NCBI GenBank assembly: GCA_020536535.1
Contig: JAHLWZ010001013.1
Location: 3,861-29,124, forward strand
Direction: 5' to 3'
Source of the DNA: Pelomyxa schiedti
Lineage: Eukaryota; Evosea; Pelobiontida; Pelomyxidae
Length of the DNA stretch: 25,264 nucleotides
A program made the position numbers and the translations under genes. Under the pieces are notes generated by a model. The model saw only the letters and a program-made list of their open reading frames with translations, was not told where the DNA came from and did no database searches. This document shows, one piece after another, positions 1 through 11,349 of this stretch (positions within the stretch are counted from its first letter, which is position 1; every line of letters begins with the position of its first letter).

Positions 1-46
1 ACAGATTCCTTAATAGATATCCAATATCCTGGAATTGGCCGTGGTG

Positions 47-2789
47 ATGGACTCGCCTGTGCACGTCAGGTTCGACGACGATGGGGAAGCAGTGGCAACA
101 GTGAAAGATAAAAGCAGCACGGCGGCGAAGAGGGAGCGGTTCCCTACGACTCGCTCCTTACGCCACCAGAGGCCCGCATCGGTACCCGCGTTGGTCGAGA
201 GCCGCGGGGAAGATGGCTACGGAGAGGAGGAGGGGCACAGGGATTGTGGGATGAAGCGGCCGAGGCCGCAGGAACCGGATCGCGAAGGCGATGGCGAAAC
301 AGGCGGGGAGGCGAACGAAGAAGATGCACCAGAGCAACACTGCGACGCCAGGGGATATTGTGGGACGGGGACATGGCTACGCTGCGGCGGATCTGTTGGC
401 AGTCCCCGGCCTGGGCTGCGTGATCATCTTAGGCCTGGCCACATTGTGTTCGATGATGACGCTCGCGGCGACTCGGAAAAGACGGCGGCGGAAAAGATTT
501 GCATTCCAGATTACATGTGGAAACTCGAGGGGTCGGAGGGCGATAATGGGACAGAAAAGCCGTGCCCGCCAGTGCCAAAGGCATCAAGAACGGCGTCCGC
601 CACAAAAACTCCGGGAAAATCTAGCGACACTGCTGCTGCTTCTTCTTCTTCTTCTCATTGTGGGATGCCGAGATCTCCGCCAGGCACAGGTGGTTCTTAT
701 GGGATGGAATCTTTTCAAAGGTGGCTGCAGGAACCTAACGGGGGAGATCTTTGGAGATTGCAGGTTGGTTTTTTTGGTGTTTTTTTTTTTTTTCCCTCTT
801 TTGTGTTTGTGTTTTTTTTCAAGGGTGAACTGTATAACTAAGGTTTTTTTCTCACACTAGGACTTCAGGGATTTCGTACTTTTATGTGCATCTAGACGCC
901 TCTCTTCCAACTTAAAGGTTACCAATGAGTCTTTTTGCGCTTTTTTTCCCCTCACCAAACACACCCCACAAAAAGAACCTGCGCAAGTGGGTACCTCTGC
1001 CTCTGGAGAATTTCAGCAAAGTGGTACTCATTTTAATTGATGCCGTGAGTACCAGTACATACTCCAAACATGCTGCACTGCTTCCTTTCCTTGGTCCCAA
1101 GGAAAGGTTTCTGTCAGTCAGGGCACCAGGTAGGGTTAATGACGTTTTTTAAGGTGCGATAGGAGGAACCTTACTTTTTTTTTTTGCAGGAACAATCGAG
1201 AATCTGCTTCCTTTTTTTGATTACTTCATGTGTTATGAGAGGAGGCCACCTTCCACCCCAAGCAAGCAGAACACTTCTTGTTCCAGTAAGCCTCTCACTC
1301 CAGACATGTGTGCTCTTTCAGACCTACAACTTATTGAAAACTGTTACTGCTTCAACACGTATCTGTTTGCGTAATCGACAAGAAACCTAACAAATACGCA
1401 TGCCCGGCAATAGGGACTACAAAAAAACGGTCCCACTCAAGCCAGGGCAAACATTACCTCCTGGCCGAAATATGCTTGCTGTTGACTGTGAAATGGTAGT
1501 AACCTCACCCAGGTAACCCACTTTACTGGTATTATTCAAAACCTCATTAGTGTTTGACCCGGTCGGGATCACAGCTGGCTCGAGTCAGCGTTGTTGATGA
1601 AAATTACCACACTTTATTAGACACACTTGTTCAGCCGGTGGAACCTGTTATTGACTACCTCACACCGTAATGCATAAAGTCACACAAAAGAAAAATCTCA
1701 ATTAGAGCACATTACGTACAGCATAACTGGAATTACCCAAAGTGAACTTGATAATGCACCAACTACTTTTAAGGAGGTGCAGGACACGATTTTGAGAATG
1801 GTGCCCTCTGAAACACTGTTAATTGGCCACAGTCTCGAAAACGATCTCAAGGCACTCAAGGTAGTAAATGCTTTTTTCCTCTGTAAGGTTATTGATGTAA
1901 GTTTTTTAAAGATAATTCATACGCGGGTGATCGACACGAGTGTTTTATTTATGAAACCGGGAACTAAGATCAAGTGCAAACTAGGGGTCCTTGCTTTTCA
2001 ATACTTTGGATGTAATATCCAGTCTGGTGCACATAATAGTGTCGATGACGCCACTGTGGCCATGAAACTTGTTCACTGGAGGTTAGCCCACGGTTCGTAT
2101 CACTTCCAACTTTACCCCTTTTCATTATTTTATAGGAGAACCTGAAATCAATTCTATTTCTTTTCTCGGATTTCTAGACTCTCAGGAAGTCCCCTCAGCT
2201 TACATTGACTCCGAAAACCCTTCCACATGGTATAACAGAAACGCGTACCGCTGGGTAACTCGGTTGAGGACAAAGTCTGATACCAAGGTAACCAATTAAC
2301 TCCACAATTTTTTTTAATTGCATTCCAACTCTAGACAACCGAATCCACTCTTCGTACGCTTTCTGATGATCACACAAAGTTCATTCTTTCTTATTTGCAT
2401 GCACACTATTTGGATGAAGGTTTTCTTCTATACAAAAAGCCTAAATGTCTTCTTGCTAACCAGAAAGAAGGGTCCAGTGAATCCACGAGAAACAGGGCCC
2501 TTTCATCATACAACGATAATGTTTCCTCGATTGTTTCTCACATGCCTAAGAACTCTTTAGCAATTGTCTTAACCACTCCTCCTGATATTGCTTCAATCAC
2601 CAGGTTTCTCTTTCATCAGTTTTTGTTGGTTTTTTATTTTGTAACCAAGCAATTTCCAACAGAATGTTCTACGAAAAGAGACATTCAATCAGAAACAACG
2701 TATGTTGGACAAGTGAACAAGACACCCAACTATGCAAAACAGTCAGGCAGGCGCGGGACACCTTTGCCAGGCTATACTACAATCCCTGA
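47..2789 (+). CDS. REX1/REXO5-like 3'-5' RNA exonuclease (DEDDh)
   Basis: Predicted nuclear 3'-5' exonuclease that trims structured RNA ends (5S rRNA, tRNA, snoRNA in known relatives). Eleven exons join in frame to 724 residues: 47-763, 861-917, 976-1129, 1190-1370, 1414-1495, 1551-1666, 1722-1860, 1912-2092, 2136-2287, 2335-2603, 2663-2789. Two in-frame stops (11-16) precede the ATG at 47. Residues 1-240 are low-complexity; a REXO5-like segment follows (KVVLILIDAVS). Exo I is DCEMCLT (D394, E396), exo II is GHSLENDLKALK (D477), exo III is AHNSVDDA (H523, D527 or D528), so all catalytic acids are present. The acceptor at 1721 was chosen because it alone gives DYLTPITGIT, the family's DYLT-x-x-SGIT motif. 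The C-terminal 150 residues may hold an RRM-like fold, which I cannot verify. The long N-terminal exon is the least certain part. Confidence 0.88.
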
Positions 2790-2936
2790 CTTGTGGGAGC
2801 GACTCATGTATTGTGAGCTTGCTACACAACAATAATTCTGAATTTTACCAAAAAGCGTTGCCACAACTCTTGTGAGCAAAGAAATGGAGGATAGTTTTTT
2901 TTTTTTTTACAAATTTACCCACACAATCAACAATGT

Positions 2937-3948
2937 TCAACAACAACCTTTTTCCCTTGGTGGGGCTGTGCTTGATTTTCTGCTAGTTCCTGCATTGGCC
3001 TCTGTTGGCTTGGCGATGAGTTTAATGGATTGTGTGTGAAGAAGCTCTGGTTTCTTGTTGGAGAGTATTTTATGGACTGCAGCTTCAAATGCTTCATTTA
3101 CATTTATCTTATTCATGGCTGATGTCTGAGTGTAAATGAGAGAGGGTGATTTGTTGGGAGGATGCCGGGCAAACCTCAAAGAATTCCATATTGAATTCTG
3201 TTGCCACTTCTTGTGCAGCTGAGTGTTTAACAGACCGTTTGTTTACAAGATCACTTTTGTTCCCGACTAGTACTACACAAACATCCTTCGCTGCATGTTG
3301 TTCGATATCATACATCCATGAACGTACACCTGGTGAGAGATCAATTCGAGTAAGATTGGCTCAAGATGTACGCCAGCATTGGTTTTGTTTTGCTCACTTT
3401 GGAAAGATTTCTCATCATCAATACTGTAGACAAGGAGAATGCCCATACAATCGCGGTAGCTATGAGAGGTGATTATGTCTCCCGTTATTAAAGAAAGGTT
3501 ATGTACAATGATGTTGTTATAGTTCGAAATCTGCCCAGCACAGAAAAAAAGTATAATTAGTAAGAACCTACAAGAAAGAGGGAAAACCTCTCTTGACCCG
3601 CGGTATCCTGTTAAGTGTGAGGAGTTGACAACTAGGATAATTGGCACACCCATATTTCTAGAGTATAAGTTTCCTCGTCTATTTCGATGTCCTTTGACTT
3701 ATAATCCACACTGGCAAAGAAAGTTCTTTTGTAAAAAATAAAAAAATAAAAAAAAAAAGTGCTTACCCTATAGTTGTGACATAACTAAATGAAAAATCAT
3801 TATCACAGTACCGCGTAAGTAGAGAAGTTTTCCCAACGGCTAGTGACAGATTCAGGGGGGAAAAAAAATGTTGCGGGAGTTACTAACCACTGTCACCAAT
3901 GACGAGCAGTTTAATCTTTGGGTGGTGCACTCTCACAGCATCACTCAT
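2937..3948 (-). CDS. Rab-family small GTPase, Rab8-like
   Basis: Membrane-traffic GTPase of the Rab family, expected to cycle on secretory or endosomal membranes. Eight exons on the minus strand close to 214 residues, normal for a Rab: 3888-3948, 3767-3839, 3650-3710, 3588-3607, 3507-3530, 3398-3459, 3175-3329, 2937-3125. All nucleotide motifs are intact: G1 GDSAVGKTSLL, G2 around YVTTIGVDYK, G3 WDTAGQERF, the Rab segment RFRTITTSFYRDCMGILL, G4 GNKSDL, G5 ETSAMN. The protein ends KGCC, a dicysteine geranylgeranylation signal. RFRTIT and the ETSA region point to the Rab8/Rab13/Rab1 group, but subfamily assignment needs a tree. Two exons are only 20 and 24 nt, so gene finders may miss the G3 region. 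It is head-to-head with the glucosidase II beta gene across about 214 bp and tail-to-tail with the exonuclease. Confidence 0.93.
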
Positions 3949-4162
3949 CGTTAATTTTGTTTGTGTTTATGCTTGTTTGTTCCGGCTTCCTGTTTGGAAC
4001 TCCTTGTCAGTCTGTCACCTCAGAAATTCCTCAAGGGGGGTCCAGTACATTTAAGAGAACCTCGAACTCCACCCGTTCATTTCATTTTGACACATTGGCA
4101 GGCAGAACCCTGCCTCCGGAACCATGTGTGATGAGGATCTTGGAAGACAGATCTCATCATAA

Positions 4163-5849
4163 ATGGGGCGCGGTTTCGCGGCGTGCGGTGCGGGTGCCGG
4201 TTGCGTGGTTGTGGTTGCAATTTGTTGCGTTTGTGGGAGTGTCTTGGCTACTAGTCAGCTTCGTGGCGTAGCCCCTAACAGTAGTCCTCCTTTTTTTTTT
4301 CCCTGTTTTTTTTCTGGTTTCTGGTGGAATCTGCTTAGAATAGTGTACAAATACAGAGAGGAGTGTGTATGAGAAGTTTCTGGAAAGTGAGGAATTCACC
4401 TGCATGAGTGGTGGAAAGGCAACAACCTTTGCTGCGAGTAGGATAAATGATGACTACTGTGACTGCACTGATGATGCATTTGATGAACCTGGTATGTACC
4501 TTACTCCGTAACTAAAATCCCTTAAATTCTTTTTGACAGGTACACCGGCTTGTAGTGGAGGTAAATTTTGGTGCACTAACAAGGGCTTTGTTGGGTCCTA
4601 CATCTCTTCTGGCTTTGTAGATGATGGATTTTGTGGTAGGTGAGTAGCTTGCCAACAGCTCTTTGCCCATTATTCGTTAGATTGTTGTGATGGATCGGAT
4701 GAAAGTGGGGAAGGAATAGAGTGTCCCAATACTTGCTCCCAGGCTGCTTTGGAGGCTGGTGGTGAAACTTTAAGAAAGTATACTATGATCAAAGATGTTC
4801 GTACTTGAGATGTTTGGTTTTTGTACTGATTTTTCTATTGGATTAAACCACAGGCGCTTGCCATCAAGCAAACTCTAGCAAATGATGGCCTCCAAATTTG
4901 GACTGAGAAAAAAAAGACACTTGATGTCGTCAAGTCATTTCCATCTTTCCTTGGAGGTTAAACTCACAAGTTACAGAGCACAATCGAAGGCCATTTTGAA
5001 TCAAGGTATACTCACTGTTCTCCTTCGGTAACTGAGTTTTCTCTCAATTGACTAGGAAATGAGGACCAGTAGATCTCCTTTCTCCTCCCCCATTCTTGTT
5101 TTCACATACTAATAGAGTATCTCCCTCGCTACCAAAAGAAAAGAGGTAGACACATAAACACCATCACTCCAGTTATTCAAATTTTCCAGATCAAAAGCAA
5201 AGCAAAATTGACAGCTGAAATTCCTGATGAGAACAAGAAACTGGAGATGGAATTGACTTCATTCATGCATCTTCACCTAGGTTATTTTTTTCCATCCTTT
5301 CCTGCGATTCAGTAAACCAACACCCAGAAAAAATGCCGTGCTTCATCAACCTCTACGGGAAGTGTCTCTCTTACCAAGCTGAAAGGCAATTCTCACCCCT
5401 TTTTCGAGCTTCTACTGAAACCCAATAGCTATGTTTATGATCTTTGCCCCTTCAATAAGGTAGTGCAACGCTCAAAACAGGATAAAAAGGAACTGTCGCT
5501 GGGGTATTATGCTCCGCTGTACAATCCCCGATTCACACACGAAAAAAAACCACAGAAAATGGGGAAAATGGATCAATTCTAAAACGACTATGCTATTTTC
5601 TCAAGGGGAAAAATGCTGGAATGGACCAGAGCGGAGCACCAAGGTACACCAACCCCACTCAACACCAACCGCCGAGGTTTAACTTCGACCAAGGTCAACC
5701 TTGTGTGCGGAATTGAGCACAATGTTACCAGTACTGAAGAGCCAGGACGCTGTGAATACTCAATGTCTTTCACTACACCCTGTGCATGCACCAACGAAAT
5801 GCTGGAGGAAGAAATTGCCTTCCTTCAAGAACTGGGTGTATCTGTATGA
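4163..5849 (+). CDS. PRKCSH: Glucosidase II beta subunit (PRKCSH/Gtb1-like)
   Basis: Non-catalytic subunit of ER glucosidase II, which removes inner glucoses from N-glycans during glycoprotein folding. About 369 residues from exons 4163-4280, 4357-4491, 4540-4635, 4681-4796, 4854-4925, 4957-5005, 5056-5068, 5118-5145, 5190-5280, 5313-5385, 5429-5503, 5556-5643, 5694-5849. Residues 1 to about 30 form a signal peptide with a Val/Cys-rich core, followed by the family motif LRGVAP. Two LDL-A-like calcium modules follow (NDDYCDCTDDAFDEPG; DDGFCDCCDGSDE), then a charged helical stretch, then the MRH lectin domain with YVYDLCPFNK, GEKCWNGPERSTK and EEPGRCEY, keeping the Gln, Arg, Glu and Tyr expected for mannose binding. 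The middle (4854-5280) is the least certain: it needs a 28-31 nt intron and a 13-nt exon. One intron, 5386-5428, has a GC donor. The protein is shorter than human PRKCSH (528) and ends GVSV, with no KDEL-type signal. Confidence 0.9.
5386..5428 (+). other. GC-AG intron in the glucosidase II beta gene
   Basis: The only junction that joins LYGKCLSYQAE to SYVYDLCPFNK, the conserved start of the MRH domain, uses gcaatt as donor and cccaatag as acceptor (43 nt). No GT lies at a usable place. GC-AG introns are a known minor class of the standard spliceosome. Confidence 0.65.
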
Positions 5850-5936
5850 CACAGAATTTCTACACACCAATTCATACAAAATACAAAAACCCCAATAATG
5901 AGAAAGAATGCATTTTTTTCGTTTTGAAGAAAATAA

Positions 5937-8900
5937 TCATGGCTGTTTAGAGTGTTGTTTGGTGTATTCCCACACAACAATGGAGCCTGTGACGTGAACA
6001 TTGAGTGACCGCAGAACACCGGACTGTGGTACTTCAACACACCAATCCAAAAGGTGCATGAGCTCAGTGGGAACTCCATTGTTCTCATTGCCGAGAACCA
6101 GCACAGTGTTCTTGGCGAATTTTGCCTTATCCAGCATCACACTGCGGGCGGTTTGCTCCACACCAACTATTGTGTATCCGCGCTCTTGCTTCATGCATTG
6201 GAGGTATTCAGCAAGTGAACCGGGCCGCACTTCGTGAATAGGGAGCCATGTTTCGGCAGTTGCTGATACGTTGGTGAACTCCGGCTGCCGCGTGATATCG
6301 ATGTTGGAAATGATGAGCTCCTGAACGGAGAAAATCTCGCAAGTGCGGCAGAGTCCCCCGAGGTTTGGAACTCTGTCCACAAGTGAGGCAACAACAACAA
6401 GTCCGCCGCGATGAAGAGTGCTGCGGGAAGGGTTGCGTGTTATTTCGGCGCCTTCAGATACCATCCAGGGCATTATCTTCCTCTGCCAATCGGTTACTTC
6501 CTCTGTTGGTGGTTGCTGCGGTGATACAGTGAGCCCACCAAGTTGATCGTCATATGACTTTATGACTTTCTGCATTTGGGATTCTACAGCCGCGGCAGAA
6601 ATTGTGCTCTGCATTTGGGGGAGACAGCTGGTGGCAAACAAATGTTCGCAGAGGAATGGGGATATAACATCAGTTGAAGAGAACCCAAGTACTATAGCAA
6701 AGTCGTGGAGTATTGCATCGGGTGTGAATGGCAACCACTTTCCAAATATCAGCCAAGGAAGGAGAGATGGTTGTGGCTTGATGTCATCAGTGGAACAGAT
6801 GCACTTCAGCATTGAGAGGACATCACCTGGCAAGTTGGGGGAAGGTGTTCTCTGCGAAAACGACAGTAGTCCTGACTGAACAATAGTCCTTATCATTAGT
6901 GGACCCGATATGTGTGGAGTCAGAGATAAAATTAGTTTCATTGCATGCTTCTGAATCAAGTTCTGGTTGATGTTAAGCAGTACATGCGAGGCAACAGAGA
7001 CAGCCATTTGGAGTGTACTTGGTCTCCCTCCACTGTGGTCGGAAAGAAGTTGCAAAATTAACTCCAACAGACATGACGTGTGTGACGGAGTCTGGTGAAG
7101 CTGCCATAGGATAAGGTAGGTGGCAGCGACACTGCGCAAAACTCTTTCGGGGGCCTTGGTCTCAGTGTTTACACCACCAACTATAACAGAGGTAAGCAAG
7201 TCAACAACAGCTGCAGTAATAGCAGGAATTTCCCTGTGAACGTTGGGTGGCCCAAGAATGCCTGGGAGCAGCACACAAATGGCTTGCCACAATCGATGTC
7301 GCTTCCTATCTTGTATTGAGAACATAACTACCCGTTCATTGAGGAATTCTGCAGTTTTAGAGAGTTGCAGCAAAGAACTAATCACAGCGCATTTAATATG
7401 TAACAGGGTATTCCTGGATACAAATGCCAGAGTCGCAGCGCGCACGTAATGATCTCGTTGTAGCTGGTAGCTCAATTCAGCGTTGTCAATATTAAAATCC
7501 CCAGCCCAAATTAGATAGTCCTCAGTTGTTGCTCCTTTTGCCCGAGGAGGGCCGAAAAGCAAGAGGTTGATAAGGGTGTCCAGATGTGGACCATTCACCA
7601 CGCCCTTTGCGTCATTTATATTTGCCGGGGTCTCTGCTAATAAATGTTGGTTTTCTATCCAGAAATCTAAAAGAATTGAAGTTGCTCCATTGAGAACACC
7701 AGGCAGCCTATCAGCACACAGTGTGAACAAAGGAATCCACTTTGGAACGCCTTCCCTTGCATCGAGTTGTAGTGATACGTTGGAAAAACAAAGTGAAGAA
7801 AAGTGTTCAAAGAGGGAAGCGTTATTATTTGATTTGACATGTCTCCAGCAACTGAAGAAAAGAAATGAAATTACTTCGTTAGTGAGAGAACTTTTTTGTT
7901 ACGGAGGTAAGAGGAAGAAATACATTTCAAGAGTGGCTCTGAAATTGTCAATTGTAAGAATATGCAACTCATGTGCGCGGGAAAATAGAAAGCGGAAATA
8001 AGCAAGAAGCTCAGGAAGTTCCTCTGATGTGCATGCATCCACAAGAGAGATGAGTGAGTCATGGCAAACCAGTGCACCACAGTCTTGTTCGTTCAGAGAG
8101 GTACATAGCGTTGAGAGAATTTTCCATTTATATTTCCGCACAGATGTACATGTTTTGTTGTAGTCGAGTGACCCAAAGAATTGCGAATCCTGTGGGGGGC
8201 AAACCCGTGGTAGAACTGGAGCTTGCATAACAAAGTTAATGATGGAGGAGGCTATACTGGATGATACAATGACTTTTGGCACCACCACCCGAAGTATTTT
8301 GAGTGAGAGCAGGTTCATGATTGGGTTTGAATCTTTCGAACCCACAACTCTGTATGGTTGTTTGTAAAAGAAACATAAAAAATTTAATACCTTTCGACAA
8401 TCCGGTTTGCCCACTGTTTCCCCAGTTCTGGGTGAAGGTAGATCATTTGCCGAGCACACCGCACACAGGCCAAGAAGTGCTCAATACAGTGAGGCTCAAG
8501 TTTTAGGTAAGATTCGGTTGTCGAAAACACAAGGGCAACAAAACTTGGGGTAATTTGGAGTAGCACACACTGTGATAAGCACCCTGGTAAAAGGATGGCA
8601 CCAACCCATCCTCCAAGTAATCCAATGGCACGAATTGACAAAAATGAAGATTCGACAGTAGTGGAATGGTCACATATAATTCCAAGGATATCTGGGACAA
8701 CAGGGGAGCTTAGTGCTAATAGTAACCCAATTCCCCATTCGAGATTGTATTCTGCCAGGGTATTGCTAATAAAATCATGAATCAAACGCTGTAAGGCCTG
8801 CAATGTTATATGACATCTATTCTGCACCCAGAACTGCATCTTTAGCCATAGAGTGCTTGTGTGCAGTTTCCACATATTTATTGGTATACAAGCCAGCAGT

Positions 8901-10837
8901 TCCGCTAAATTGCCTACAGATAGAGTGCCGGAGGTTGTAGAAAAAATGAACTGCAAAACGAGGCCACATAATTTTTTTGCGAGAATTTGATGAAGTGGAA
9001 GAATGTGCCGGCGAATGAGAGCACAGAGAGATTTGGCAACACTGTCGGTCAAATCAATTCTACTAGCGCTCTGCACTAAAAAACTAAGCATTGAGTACAA
9101 TGCTCCAGGAACTAGGTGGTTTGGCACATGAGATGTCCTTTCAGATACTTTCATTGTCTTATTTCCAGCAGAAGGGGGGCTGCGTTCAGCCAAGCAATTC
9201 AAGAGGTTGTGAAGGAATAATGGCCGATCAATAAAGGTGGTCAAAAAAGAGCTCACAAGTGAAGAATTGCCTTGTGTCAGATATAAGGAAGCGTTGGATG
9301 CAAGCATTCCCAGTGCAGGACCAAGTAAGAAACTCTCAGGAAGTTTCTTAGCAATTGGGTCCGGGGTTGTCAAAAATGCGGTAATAGCAAAGCGTTGAAC
9401 TGGCATGTTTTGATGATACAACGCCTTGCACAGTAAAATTTCAGCCCACCGGAAAGGTATAACCTCGGAGCATAGGACTGAGGTGAGGTTTGGCCACAGA
9501 GGTCTGATAATAGATAAATTTCCGTCATCCAGAGCGTTGAAAACACAGAAAAAATTGTCCCATTCCTCTGAAATTGAAGTGCGTTGTACTGGAGACTGCT
9601 CAGAGGGAGTTACCTCAGGCACTGGTGAGTTTGTATAAGCACATTTCAGAAGATACAAGGCCCTTTTTTTTGTAGCACTGAAGGCATCCTGTAATGCTAG
9701 TTCTAAGAGGTTCCAGAATTTGTTGCTTTGGCAAATATAGAAACCGGAGGAGTCAACAAATAGGTCTGAGGAGATGTAGCAGAGAATGGAAAGTGTGTCA
9801 CCAACAAGACGAGGGTGGGGGTGATTGCGTGCGTTGGCTGGCCATAACAACGTATCCAATTGCTCCCACACAATTTTAATTCGCTCTCCTCTCAATTCTC
9901 CAACAGATCGTTTAATCAATTCCCTGAGGAGTGTCTGGGTGCACACCAGAGAAGAGACCTCATCACCCCCAAGAAGATGGCTTATATGCACCATAATCGC
10001 AGGAAAGCACACATTTACCAGAGAGCTACTCTCGTCTGGGGGCAGTGAACTGAGGAGATCTCTTAGCAGAGTAGAGTATGCCCGGTAGTGAAGGGCAACA
10101 GGGCCCTCTGAGTGCCTACAGAAAGGATAACATAACACATCATAAAGAAAATACCCACCTTAGAGAATCGACACACGTAGAAGAAACGATATGTGCAACA
10201 GAAGAAAATCGGTGGCACAGACGTGAAACTTGGTTACACACACTCATCATCACAACCTCATTCTCAATACAGGACTTTCGTAGAAGAGCCCAAGCAATTA
10301 ACTCAATAAATCTTTGGAGGAGCTGTAACTACAGATGTCAATGCAGTAGGAGATACGAACTGAGTTGCAACACTTTCAGATTGTGATTTGTTCACAATGG
10401 AGAACGCAACACTTGAAATCACAATGGAGTTCTCAAGACTTTCGTTCACTATGTTAAACTGGTCAAATTCATAAATAGAGAGTAAAAAAAAAAAAAAAAA
10501 CAAGTTAGGAGAGTTTACATAGAATTTTTGTTATCAAATCAGAGTTTCAATTTCAACCAAAAAAAAAAAGTGACACACCTTTCTCAACCCACCCAGAAGA
10601 ACACAACAACGACCACAACTGAGATCCCCGCTCGGAAAGTGCAGTTTCCTTCATGCCCAGCCTTTTTTCGGTGTCGCTGGAAAGGGCTGTAGTCTTTTCT
10701 AGAGCCGACAGAGACTCTGACACTGCACAGTCAGCAGAACAATACACTACTCTGAGAGATCCAACTGAAACCAAGTGTTCCTCTTTTTCGCTCAACGAAG
10801 AAACAAGGGCGTTTACACGGTCGCACAGCACCTCCAT
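5937..10837 (-). CDS. TARBP1: TARBP1/Trm3-type tRNA (guanosine-18-2'-O)-methyltransferase
   Basis: Large SPOUT methyltransferase expected to 2'-O-methylate G18 of tRNA using S-adenosylmethionine. Six minus-strand exons (10577-10837, 10357-10458, 10159-10328, 8391-10115, 7903-8349, 5937-7851) total 4620 nt, exactly in frame, giving 1539 residues, close to human TARBP1 (1621). Most of the protein is helical and HEAT-like, for example LQLLQRFIELIAWALLRKS at the start of exon 3. The catalytic SpoU domain is the last 160 residues or so: motif 1 VVVASLVDRVPNLGGLCRTC, motif 2 VLVLGNENNGVP, motif 3 RSLNVHVTGSIVVWEYTKQ. The Asn, Arg, Glu and SLNV residues of the deep-knot family are all there. The first three exons were recognised only through splicing, including a 28-nt intron at 10329-10356. 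Whether the exon 1 donor falls at GGT or one base earlier is uncertain. It is tail-to-tail with the glucosidase gene (87 bp apart). Confidence 0.92.
10329..10356 (-). other. 28-nt intron in the TARBP1-like gene
   Basis: Reading the minus strand, gtatct...tctgtag is 28 nt. Removing it joins SVATQF to LQLLQRFIELIAW in phase 0 and lets the first two exons continue into the 1539-residue frame. Without removal the frame stops at 10303. This is the clearest of the very short introns in the window. Confidence 0.75.
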
Positions 10838-10885
10838 TGTTTTCCAGTTTTTGATGACTGAGAGAGGCGAAATTCCGAACGGTCC

Positions 10886-11294
10886 ATGTCCTTTACTCCG
10901 AGTTTCGATACCAAGTACACAGTCACAACAGATAGTTACAACTGCCTCTTACAACCACAAGGCAAGAGGATTGGAGCAAGGATTGGGAATTCACAAGGGG
11001 AAAGTTTCGGGGTCGAGAATATGGTTATCCCGGAAAACCACTGGTCACGCCGATCCCAACGTGGAAACTTTGGAATGCACAAAAACGCACATTCTGGGTA
11101 CGGGATCATGGATGTCCATCTTGATCTTTCCTCTTGAGGAAGATACATTGTATCCCCCAACCTCCTGCTTTTCACATTGCTTTCCTCAGTTGGGATTCCC
11201 AAATCGAAAGGCGAATTATGGCCGCTGGTTGTTTGTTGAAGAATTGAGGGAACAAGAAAAAGGTGCGCAGTACGGGGGGTTTGCGCCGAAGTAA
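10886..11294 (+). CDS. Small protein of unknown function, 110 residues
   Basis: No family recognised. Two exons, 10886-11113 and 11190-11294, join in phase 0 over a 76-nt GT-AG intron whose 3' end is pyrimidine-rich (tttcctcag). The product begins MSFTPSFDTKYTVTTDSY, is rich in Gly, Asn, Ser and Arg, and ends with a helical, charged tail RWLFVEELREQEKGAQYGG. No signal peptide or membrane segment is visible. If the first exon is read without splicing it ends at 11137. The start codon lies only 48 bp from the divergent TARBP1-like start and the stop is 55 bp before the kinase start, so the gene fits the compact spacing of the window. A soluble structural or microtubule-associated small protein is one possibility, but nothing here proves it. 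Confidence 0.55.
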
Positions 11295-11349
11295 AAAACT
11301 TGTTGAAGTTTACTTGACAAAGAAAAAGATAAACGCTTAACACCCACAC

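Noticed and set aside
291-860. Open frame of 189 codons overlapping the first exonuclease exon
   Set aside because: It is out of frame with the exon that continues into the exonuclease motifs and has only Arg-rich and Leu-rich low complexity.
1667-1707. A 39-41 nt intron in the exonuclease ending at attag or attagag
   Set aside because: Both acceptors break the frame; the acceptor at 1721 restores it and the DYLT-x-x-SGIT motif, so no frameshift is needed.
8328-8349. Near-palindrome gggtttgaatctttcgaaccc as a hairpin or tRNA T-arm
   Set aside because: It lies inside a coding exon of the methyltransferase and no tRNA cloverleaf can be built around it.
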